Shown one piece after another: positions 1-5,893 of a stretch of DNA of 6,521 nt; positions within the stretch are counted from its first letter, which is position 1, and every line of letters starts with the position of its first letter. The notes beneath the pieces were generated by a model, which was given only the letters and a program-made list of their open reading frames with translations, made no database searches and was not told the DNA's origin. Location of the stretch: NCBI GenBank assembly GCA_964614215.1, contig CAZTKP010000150.1, positions 1 through 6,521 on the forward strand. Reading direction: 5' to 3'. Position numbers and translations under genes: made by a program. The DNA comes from CAZTKP01 sp964614215 (GTDB lineage: Bacteria; UBP6; UBA1177).

Positions 1-49
1 TGGGCTAGAATTGCCGAAGAAATGTAGAAACTTCTAAGCTGGGATATTA

Positions 50-2047
50 ATGTTTAGACCATTATTTATAACTTCAATCCTTTTTTTATTTTTCACTTCC
101 TGCGGCAGTTCTGAAACAATTCAATCTGACACTGAATCAGATAACTCCACAGATGCTGATCAAGTATCCTATGATGAAAATGCAGAAAACGAGGATGATT
201 TTATAATTGATGATGAAAAAGATGATATTGACACAGATTTTTCTTCTGCTCATATTGTTTTTAAAACTCAGCCTGACGGAATTACCAGATGGGGTGAAAC
301 CTACAGCTATTTTGTCAGGTGTGAATCTTCAAATGGCATCAAACCTTCTGTTTCTGTATCACAATATGACAACTGCAATGGAAAAGTGGAAGACGACAGA
401 TACACTTTTACACCGACAAAGGAAAAGTTTCCTCTGGGAAAATGCACACTTGCAGTTAAATGTTCTTACCTGGGAAGTGAAACTGTTCAGAAAACGGAGA
501 TATTGATACCAAATCCTGCTCAGCTGATTGATCCTGAAATCATTAAAGAAAGAGACATCTATTTTATTAACACTAAAGATGGAAACGATCAGTTTGCCGC
601 TTCAAGCCAGCTCAACAGTGTTATATATAGGACAAACGGTAATTCTGAAAACACTGTTCCAGTTCTTGAGTTTGATCATTCTTATAATAGAACAATAATG
701 TATTTTGATAAAATGGCATTAATTACAAACGGTGTTCTTTTAGAGACGTATGACTCTGTTAACGGACAAATTGAACAGATCGACCAACATGATGGAGGTG
801 GTGTCACAGAACAAGTCGGACCGGGAGGCAGAACACAGACAATCTATCTTGATGGGATTTATAACCTGAAAACAAGTGTAGGAAATCTATTTCTATTCGG
901 TGCATACGGATATAACTACAACTACTCACTGTACACAACCGACGGCACAGCTGATGGGACTGTCAGCCAGGACACCTCTTTTGATTTAAGGGCTTTATTT
1001 CCTCCGAGCATAAAAGAAATTAAAAGCATCCGTCCTGATACTTCCGGAGGATTTTATTTTATGGACATGGATTTCCACTACTACGTTGACAAGACAGGAA
1101 AAAATCAAGTTGATCTCAATGTACATGACTATAGTTACTTGGGTTTTAACGGAGAATTTTTTTATTATTATGATGGTGAGAATAATAAAAGAAAGATCAT
1201 TTCAATAAAAGAGGGAAAACCTCACTCGGAGTATCAGCTTAGTGAAACAGGACTCCCGGAATTATTTATTTCCGGCAATTCAGTAACAATGCTTGAAGAA
1301 AAGGATCAACAGACAGATCTGCTGCACTTCCCTGATGGAGAAATCTCAGAAGAACCTTTGAGAATACAGATATTTAATGATCCGTTTGAAGATGCAAAGA
1401 TCCTTTGGGCTCAGAACGATGTTCTTATCTGTTCTGCAGCCACTACCCAATCCGGAACTCTGGCATTTAAGAAAGTTATGCTAAATAAGGATGAAACATC
1501 TGAAAATACCTACCCTTTTTATTTCTCAAAACATCAGGAAACTACTAACTTTTTTACAATTATTAAAGATTTGATGATATTCAGTGAGGAGGGAGAGCTT
1601 TATTCAGTACCTACCGACGGGACAAAAATCACAGAAACCTTAGTTGAATCATCTATCCCAGAAAGAAATTACTATTTTTACGGAACAACTCATTCAAATG
1701 AGGCTATCCTTTTTTACTATGATCCGGGAACACCTCAAAGATTCGTTTCTACCACTGGTGGAAAAAGTGAGAACACTAAAACTATCTTCAGGTCAGACAG
1801 CACATTTAAACTGGATATCTGGAATGGATGGATGGTTGAACTTGGTCAGAATATAATTATTGAAGATAAAGGAGAGCTTAAAATTAAAGTAATATGCGGG
1901 AATGAATGTACATTTACTGATTACTACATGTCAGATAGCAGCATCTACTATCTTGACAGGTCTGACAGTAAATATCAAAAGATCTTCTCCTATCAACTAC
2001 CGAAAGTGAAGTATCACTGGAATTTTATTAAAGAAACAACCCAATAA
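50..2047 (+). CDS. Large surface lipoprotein with Ig-like segment and degenerate ELWxxDGT-type repeats
   Basis: A 665-aa exported protein of unknown specific function. A hydrophobic signal (about residues 4-17) ends in FTSC with Cys18 as the probable lipidation site; Phe at -3 is a slightly unusual lipobox. Residues 19-64 are a Ser/Asn/Asp/Glu-rich tether. Residues 68-155 look like a beta-sandwich (Ig-like) segment with four Cys (91, 109, 132, 138) that could form disulfides. From about residue 165 onward, short hydrophobic strands alternate with DGT-like turns: VIYRTNGN, SLYTTDGTADGT (about 293-304) and ELYSVPTDGT. These resemble the ELWxxDGT repeats of extracellular bacterial proteins, so a beta-propeller-like fold is inferred. 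The start has only a weak GGGA-type ribosome site at 41-44, but it directly precedes the signal peptide. The gene converges on the following lipoprotein gene with no gap. Lipoprotein call fairly sure; the repeat family is moderately supported; a ligand or role cannot be named. Confidence 0.85.
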   Translation: MFRPLFITSILFLFFTSCGSSETIQSDTESDNSTDADQVSYDENAENEDDFIIDDEKDDIDTDFSSAHIVFKTQPDGITRWGETYSYFVRCESSNGIKPSVSVSQYDNCNGKVEDDRYTFTPTKEKFPLGKCTLAVKCSYLGSETVQKTEILIPNPAQLIDPEIIKERDIYFINTKDGNDQFAASSQLNSVIYRTNGNSENTVPVLEFDHSYNRTIMYFDKMALITNGVLLETYDSVNGQIEQIDQHDGGGVTEQVGPGGRTQTIYLDGIYNLKTSVGNLFLFGAYGYNYNYSLYTTDGTADGTVSQDTSFDLRALFPPSIKEIKSIRPDTSGGFYFMDMDFHYYVDKTGKNQVDLNVHDYSYLGFNGEFFYYYDGENNKRKIISIKEGKPHSEYQLSETGLPELFISGNSVTMLEEKDQQTDLLHFPDGEISEEPLRIQIFNDPFEDAKILWAQNDVLICSAATTQSGTLAFKKVMLNKDETSENTYPFYFSKHQETTNFFTIIKDLMIFSEEGELYSVPTDGTKITETLVESSIPERNYYFYGTTHSNEAILFYYDPGTPQRFVSTTGGKSENTKTIFRSDSTFKLDIWNGWMVELGQNIIIEDKGELKIKVICGNECTFTDYYMSDSSIYYLDRSDSKYQKIFSYQLPKVKYHWNFIKETTQ

Positions 2048-3427
2048 CTATTCACAAGTTCCGGAACCGTTATTACTTGAAAATGACGAAGTTCCTGCCC
2101 AGCCTTCACCCTCAAGATAAGTTTCAAGGTTATCAGCTTCACATTGAGGAAGAGACGCATTGTTTTCAACTGTCAGATCTCCGCCCAATGTTTTTAAGTT
2201 GAAAAGTCCGTTAAGTGATGTAAGGTCCTGATTCCAGCTGACAGAAAGGTCTCCACCGACATTCTCAAGTTTTGAAAGTTCACCGAGATCAGTAACTTCT
2301 CTTGCTGATGATATTGAGAGGTTTCCACCGACATCTGTCAGATTGTCAAAACCTTTTAATGACGATATCTTGTTACCACTAACAGTCATGTTTTCAGTAA
2401 CTTCAGTAATCTCTTCAAGTCCTTCAAAGGTGGTGAGAATGTCGTTTCCAGTTATTTCAATTCCACCGACTTTTGTCAGTTTTGAGAGATTTTTAAGGTC
2501 TGTGAGCACTTTTTCCGTCGTTATTCTCAGATAACCTTCAACTGTTTCAAGATTATCCAGTCCTTCAAGAGATTCAAGGAGATAGTTTCCGGAAAGCTGC
2601 AACCTTTCCCCAACTGTTTTTAGCTTTTTAAGAGAAGCTATTGAAACAAGTTTTTCATTTTTGATTATCTGGAAGTAATCGCCGCTTTCTTCGACTGAGG
2701 GCATGTCAAGTGATGTCATTTCAGGATTTTCAGTTACAATGAACTTTCCGATGTAGTTAAGAACAGGAAGTGATATCTTTTTCATTGTGTCATTATCCTT
2801 AACATGGAACCAGCCACCTATATGTTTGAGGCTCTCAAGATCAGAAAGATCTTCCAGTGAATCATTTCCGGTCACATACATTCCGTCACCGACTTTTTCC
2901 AGATTCTTAAATCCGGAAAGAGATGTGAGGTTTGGACAGTTGATGATATTAAATTCCGTTCCTATCATTCTTAAGCCTGAAAGACCGGTTATCTCCGCAC
3001 CCTGAAAATTCTGAATGACAAGCTGGCCCTGGATCGTGTTGCAGTCATTTATTGCAGCGATATCAGCCTCTTCTGAAATACCGTAACTTCCGGCACAGAC
3101 TTTTCCCGGATCAGGATCATCATCATTTACCATTGAACCATCAGGATTATCTTCGTCGGTATCGTCATCTGCTTCTTCATCAGAAATATCTGACTGCTCT
3201 TCATCAAAACTTTCATCGGGCTGCTCTGAATCCTCTTCAACGAGAACTTCATCACTTTCCTCATTGTTTGAATCCGGTTTTGTCTGATAATCCTGAGCTT
3301 CATTATTATCGTCCTGCTGGACATAACTGTCATTCTGCTCATAAATACTGTTGTCATCCTTATCTCCGCAGGAAACAGCAAGGATCAATGCTGAGACCAG
3401 CAATAAAAAAAACTTAATCTTTTTCAT
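2048..3427 (-). CDS. Leucine-rich, receptor-L-domain-like repeat lipoprotein
   Basis: A 459-aa surface lipoprotein, probably a binding or adhesion protein; no partner can be named. The signal peptide MKKIKFFLLL... ends in the lipobox AVSC with Cys20. Residues 21-108 are a very acidic, low-complexity tether (Asp/Glu/Asn/Gln/Ser). Residues about 131-438 contain about 13 units of 22-25 residues with the pattern GGxLxVxxNxxLTSLxGLxNLxxV, as in receptor L-domain / leucine-rich beta-solenoid proteins. The C-terminus has a cap with Cys429 and Cys458 (SGTCE end), and Cys111/Cys129 precede the repeats; both pairs may be disulfides. The start is supported by an AAGGA ribosome site (plus-strand TCCTT at 3435-3439) 7 nt from the ATG and by the intact signal peptide. 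It faces the deacetylase gene divergently across 184 bp and converges with the previous lipoprotein gene stop-to-stop. Fold confident, function unknown. Confidence 0.9.
   Translation of the reverse strand: MKKIKFFLLLVSALILAVSCGDKDDNSIYEQNDSYVQQDDNNEAQDYQTKPDSNNEESDEVLVEEDSEQPDESFDEEQSDISDEEADDDTDEDNPDGSMVNDDDPDPGKVCAGSYGISEEADIAAINDCNTIQGQLVIQNFQGAEITGLSGLRMIGTEFNIINCPNLTSLSGFKNLEKVGDGMYVTGNDSLEDLSDLESLKHIGGWFHVKDNDTMKKISLPVLNYIGKFIVTENPEMTSLDMPSVEESGDYFQIIKNEKLVSIASLKKLKTVGERLQLSGNYLLESLEGLDNLETVEGYLRITTEKVLTDLKNLSKLTKVGGIEITGNDILTTFEGLEEITEVTENMTVSGNKISSLKGFDNLTDVGGNLSISSAREVTDLGELSKLENVGGDLSVSWNQDLTSLNGLFNLKTLGGDLTVENNASLPQCEADNLETYLEGEGWAGTSSFSSNNGSGTCE
2114..3037 (-). repeat. Tandem leucine-rich (L-domain-like) coding repeats, about 13 units
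   Basis: This region encodes residues 131-438 of the lipoprotein. Units begin near residues 131, 156, 180, 204, 227, 249, 273, 297, 321, 344, 367, 391 and 415, so each is 66-75 nt long. DNA identity between units is mostly low, but the octamer CCACCGAC (encoding the Val-Gly-Gly turn on the minus strand) recurs at 2253, 2325 and 2463, spaced 72 and 138 nt apart, with a related CACCGAC at 2887. The array therefore looks old and diverged, not recently amplified. Confidence 0.7.
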
Positions 3428-3477
3428 TCTTTATTCCTTCCTGACAATACAGTTAAAAAATTCATTATTACTTAAAA

Positions 3478-3505
3478 AGAATAGTAAGAAATGCTGATTT
3501 TTCAA
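3478..3505 (-). promoter_or_regulatory. Candidate promoter for the leucine-rich lipoprotein gene
   Basis: Read on the minus strand, TTGAAA (3500-3505, 5 of 6 to the sigma-70 consensus) is followed after 16 nt by TATTCT (3478-3483, 4 of 6). The start codon lies about 50 nt downstream at 3427. The region is very AT-rich, so chance matches are likely; confidence is low. Confidence 0.3.
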
Positions 3506-3544
3506 TAAAACAACAAATATTCAATGAATTTGATAACGTTTTAA

Positions 3545-3564
3545 TTAAAAAGATATCCTTTTAA
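3545..3564. promoter_or_regulatory. AT-rich dyad, candidate operator in the divergent intergenic region
   Basis: TTAAAA (3545-3550) and TTTTAA (3559-3564) form an inverted repeat around a GATATC centre, and the left half overlaps a perfect 12-bp palindrome TTTTAATTAAAA at 3539-3550. The dyad covers where the -35 element of the deacetylase promoter should be, a place where a repressor or activator would act. It is AT-only apart from the centre, so it may be coincidental. Confidence 0.25.
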
Positions 3565-3575
3565 TAAGTCTGCAA

Positions 3576-3581
3576 TATAAT
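3576..3581 (+). promoter_or_regulatory. -10 box (TATAAT) for the GNAT-deacetylase gene
   Basis: A perfect TATAAT lies 30 nt before the ATG at 3612, which would give a 5' leader of roughly 23 nt. No good -35 hexamer is seen at 16-18 nt spacing (the region reads AGATATCC), so the promoter may be weak, activator-dependent or served by another sigma factor. The ribosome site AAGGTG at 3601-3606, 5 nt from the ATG, sets the start. Confidence 0.45.
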
Positions 3582-3611
3582 CTATGAGTTGATTTCGTTT
3601 AAGGTGAAAGA

Positions 3612-5354
3612 ATGCTCCGCATAAGAAAGATACATGACCCGCTTTTTCCTCTTGAAGCAAGAGCAGTAGCACAGGTTCAGAAACTTTTGGCCGAAAGGTT
3701 TCCGGAACTTGACAAAGAAAAGATAGATGAACTGCCGGGTCAGCTTAACAATCCTTTAAAATACAGGTTCAAGACAATTCTTTTTGTCGCTGACAACACT
3801 TCCGGAAATGTTAAAGGATTTGCTGTTCTGATGACTGATAAAACTCTGAATTTCTGTTTCCTAGACCTCATTGCAACAGATAGAGGTGCTCCCAGCGGAC
3901 TTGGAAGTGCAATATATGAAAGGGTTAGAGAAGAGGCTGCAAAACTTAATAGCCTCGGTATTTTTTTTGAATGTCTTCCGGATGATCCTGCACTTTGCAA
4001 AGATAGTTCCAAATTAAAGGAAAATGCCGCCAGACTTAAATTTTACGAAAGGTTCGGAGTGTTCCCGATATCAGGGACAAAATATGAAACGCCTCTCAGT
4101 GAAAATGATGATTGTCCTCCTTACCTGCTTTTTGACAGTCTTAAAAAAGAACGAACCCTCGGAAAACGGATCGCAAAAAAGATCGTAAGAGCAATACTGA
4201 AAAGAAAATATGAAAACCTCTGCTCAAATGAGTATGTCTCGCTTGTTGTAAACTCTTTTAAAGATGACCCCGTAAAACTAAGATCTCCAAAATACATCAA
4301 AAAAGTGCAAAAACCTGTTTTTATTGATTATTCTGACAAGATTGCTCTTGTGGTAAATGACAAACACAATATTCACCATATAAAAGAGAGAGGTTATGTT
4401 GAAAGTCCGGTCAGAATAAAATCAATACTGAGCGAAATAGAAAAAACAGGATTTTTTGAAACGACTCCTTATGAGGAATTTCCTGAAAATTATATTAGAG
4501 ATGTTCACGATAACCGTCTTATAAATTTTCTTAAAAAAGTATGCCTGGATATTGGAAATGAAAAATCGGTCTATCCTTATGTGTTTCCGGTTAGAAATGC
4601 CGACAAACCGCCGGAAGAACTTGAAGTCAGTGCAGGGTATTTCTGCATAGACACCTTTACACCATTGAACAAAAATGCCTGGCTTGCTGCAAGAAACGGT
4701 GTGAATTGTGCCCTCACCGCAGCAAGGATCGTCTTAAACGGTGAAAAATGTGCTTATGCTCTCCTGCGACCTCCGGGGCACCATGCTGAATCAAAAGTTT
4801 TCGGTGGTTTCTGCTATCTTAACAACGCTGCAATAGCTGCAAACTATCTGAGCGGATTCGGAAAAGTTGCAATGCTTGATATTGACTACCATCACGGTAA
4901 CGGACAACAGGATATATTCTACAGAAGAAATGATGTTTTCACTGTTTCAATTCATGGTCATCCTTCATTTGCATATCCATATTTTTCAGGTTTTGCAAAA
5001 GAAAAAGGCGAAGGTGCCGGAACAGGATTCAATTTAAACTATCCTCTGGAAAAAAGTGTTTCAGGAGACAGATACCTTGAAGTCCTTAACAATGCATTAA
5101 TAAAGATCAGAAGTTTCAAACCATCATATCTGATTGTTCTTCTTGGTCTGGACACAGCAAAAGGTGATCCCACCGGTACCTGGCAGCTTAATGCATCAGA
5201 TTTTTTTAATAACGGGAAAATGATCGGATCTCTTGGTCTTCCAACTGTGGTTATTCAGGAAGGTGGTTATAAAACCCGGAGTCTCGGAATTAACGCAAGG
5301 AACTTTTTTGAAGGTTTTCTAAAAAGCACCGGATATCCTTTAATCTCCAAATAA
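3612..5354 (+). CDS. Bifunctional fusion: GNAT acetyltransferase plus zinc deacetylase (HDAC / acetylpolyamine amidohydrolase family)
   Basis: A 580-aa cytoplasmic protein (no signal peptide). Residues 1-175 are a GNAT N-acetyltransferase: strand FLDLIATD (83-90), acetyl-CoA loop SGLGSA (95-100) and C-terminal FYERFGV (144-150). The usual Arg/Gln that begins the loop motif is Ala93, with Arg91 just before. Residues 178-200 are a basic stretch with 11 Lys/Arg. Residues about 240-575 are a zinc-dependent deacetylase of the arginase/HDAC fold: RPPGHH with catalytic His390/His391; LDIDYHHG with zinc ligands Asp425 and His427; LGLDTA with ligand Asp514; EGGY with catalytic Tyr553. All are intact. 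The segments before RPPGHH (FPVRNAD, GYFCID) and HGHPSFAYPYFSGFAKE resemble Mycoplana-type acetylpolyamine amidohydrolase as I remember it. Known chemistry of the families: acetyl transfer from acetyl-CoA, and hydrolysis of acetyl-amides. That both act on one substrate is inference. It sits alone on its strand and ends 15 bp inside the next, opposite-strand gene. Confidence 0.93.
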   Translation: MLRIRKIHDPLFPLEARAVAQVQKLLAERFPELDKEKIDELPGQLNNPLKYRFKTILFVADNTSGNVKGFAVLMTDKTLNFCFLDLIATDRGAPSGLGSAIYERVREEAAKLNSLGIFFECLPDDPALCKDSSKLKENAARLKFYERFGVFPISGTKYETPLSENDDCPPYLLFDSLKKERTLGKRIAKKIVRAILKRKYENLCSNEYVSLVVNSFKDDPVKLRSPKYIKKVQKPVFIDYSDKIALVVNDKHNIHHIKERGYVESPVRIKSILSEIEKTGFFETTPYEEFPENYIRDVHDNRLINFLKKVCLDIGNEKSVYPYVFPVRNADKPPEELEVSAGYFCIDTFTPLNKNAWLAARNGVNCALTAARIVLNGEKCAYALLRPPGHHAESKVFGGFCYLNNAAIAANYLSGFGKVAMLDIDYHHGNGQQDIFYRRNDVFTVSIHGHPSFAYPYFSGFAKEKGEGAGTGFNLNYPLEKSVSGDRYLEVLNNALIKIRSFKPSYLIVLLGLDTAKGDPTGTWQLNASDFFNNGKMIGSLGLPTVVIQEGGYKTRSLGINARNFFEGFLKSTGYPLISK

Positions 5355-5789
5355 ACTTGGAAGTTCAATTATAAAGAAATCCTTCTTTTCCTTTTTCTTC
5401 AATGTTTCCGAGCAGTTCATGTTGAGAACACAGATATCCAGCTTATCTTCTTCTTCACTCTTGATCGTCGCTTCAAGCTGAAGCTGAGCTTCTTCCTTCT
5501 CCTCTTTTTCAGGCAGAAATTCAGAGAAGTTCACCTTTCTTTTTGAAAGATTTATATCGGCGATCTGAGCAGGAAGAGCAGCAGTCATCAAACCGGCAAG
5601 GATTAACTGTTCTGTCGGTGTGTATTTCCTGCTTTTCATCTGAGGTGCGGACTGGCGGACTTCCTCCTGTCTTTCCTCTTCATCCATCTGCTTCATGTCC
5701 CTGCTCACATCATACATTGATACTTCTTTTTCAGGTGCTGATGCACAGCTTAATAAAAAAAGGATTAAAACACTGATAAGAACTTTCAT
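5340..5789 (-). CDS. Small charged lipoprotein, unknown function
   Basis: A 149-aa protein I do not recognise. The signal peptide is short, with the lipobox LLSC and Cys15 as the likely lipidation site. After it come a Glu/Met/Arg-rich stretch (about 19-56), a hydrophobic segment QLILAGLMTAALPAQIADI (61-79) that is long enough for a membrane helix or an amphipathic contact, a Lys/Glu-rich region that may be helical (about 82-118), and Cys120/Cys126, a possible disulfide pair. The end is IELPSLFGD. The start has a GAAGG ribosome site (plus-strand CCTTC at 5796-5800) 6 nt from the ATG. The last 15 bases overlap the end of the convergent deacetylase gene in antisense, in codon register. The codon pattern, lipobox and ribosome site make a real gene likely; nothing points to a function beyond the cell envelope. 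Confidence 0.85.
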   Translation of the reverse strand: MKVLISVLILFLLSCASAPEKEVSMYDVSRDMKQMDEEERQEEVRQSAPQMKSRKYTPTEQLILAGLMTAALPAQIADINLSKRKVNFSEFLPEKEEKEEAQLQLEATIKSEEEDKLDICVLNMNCSETLKKKEKKDFFIIELPSLFGD

Positions 5790-5814
5790 TTATAACCTTC
5801 AAAATATCTGAAAA

Positions 5815-5842
5815 ATTTTATCATAACACTGAACTTTTGCAA
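5815..5842 (-). promoter_or_regulatory. Candidate promoter for the small lipoprotein gene
   Basis: On the minus strand, TTGCAA (5837-5842) is followed after 16 nt by TAAAAT (5815-5820, 5 of 6), preceded by TGA, which fits an extended -10 (TGnTAAAAT). The ATG lies 25 nt downstream of the -10 box at 5789. It shares the short intergenic region with the divergent acetyltransferase promoter. Confidence 0.4.
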
Positions 5843-5852
5843 AAAATATAAT
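5823..5852 (+). promoter_or_regulatory. Promoter of the stand-alone acetyltransferase gene
   Basis: A perfect TATAAT -10 box lies at 5847-5852, with a weak -35 candidate ATAACA (5823-5828, 4 of 6) at 18-nt spacing. Transcription would begin near 5859-5860. That puts the upstream ATG at 5864 almost at the transcript 5' end without a ribosome site, which supports translation from 5894. Confidence 0.45.
5835..5844. promoter_or_regulatory. Palindrome TTTTGCAAAA between divergent promoters
   Basis: A perfect 10-bp palindrome lies between the two divergent -10 boxes (5815-5820 on minus, 5847-5852 on plus). It contains the minus-strand -35 hexamer. A protein bound here would affect both genes. The only support is the symmetry and position. 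Confidence 0.25.
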
Positions 5853-5893
5853 TTTATCGTAAGATGCTTCGAACCAACGATCTGGAGGAAAAA

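Noticed and set aside
1..37. Possible 3' end of an upstream plus-strand gene: frame 1 reads WARIAEEM then TAG at 25-27; frame 2 reads GLELPKKCRNF then TAA at 35-37.
   Set aside because: Too few codons to choose a frame or prove coding. Frame 1 looks more protein-like and would leave a 22-nt gap before the gene at 50, but this stays undecided.
2058..2067. Palindrome GTTCCGGAAC just after the convergent junction, flanked by AATAAC (2043-2048) and GTTATT (2069-2074), considered as a bidirectional terminator.
   Set aside because: The inner palindrome has no loop, the outer arms are six AT-rich pairs, and no T tract follows on either strand; it encodes the conserved SGTCE end of the lipoprotein.
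2253..2470. Recurring octamer CCACCGAC (2253, 2325, 2463), considered as a CRISPR or iteron-like repeat.
   Set aside because: The spacing follows the protein repeat length and the octamer encodes the Val-Gly-Gly turn of each leucine-rich unit, so protein repetition explains it.
3127..3381. Open frame of 84 codons on the minus strand inside the same acidic tether.
   Set aside because: It is the same low-complexity DNA read in a shifted frame, giving Met/Lys/Thr-rich noise.
3052..3417. Open frame of 121 codons on the plus strand, opposite the acidic tether of the leucine-rich lipoprotein.
   Set aside because: Its His/Leu/Gln/Tyr-rich translation is the expected antisense reading of Asp/Glu codons. 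It has no ribosome site or domain and lies fully inside a well-supported gene.
3740..4012. Open frame of 90 codons antisense to the GNAT domain.
   Set aside because: A shadow of the conserved acetyltransferase coding sequence, without a start signal of its own.
5864..5893. Upstream ATG that would lengthen the stand-alone acetyltransferase by 10 residues.
   Set aside because: No ribosome site precedes it and it would lie only a few bases from the predicted transcription start; GGAGG before the ATG at 5894 is decisive.
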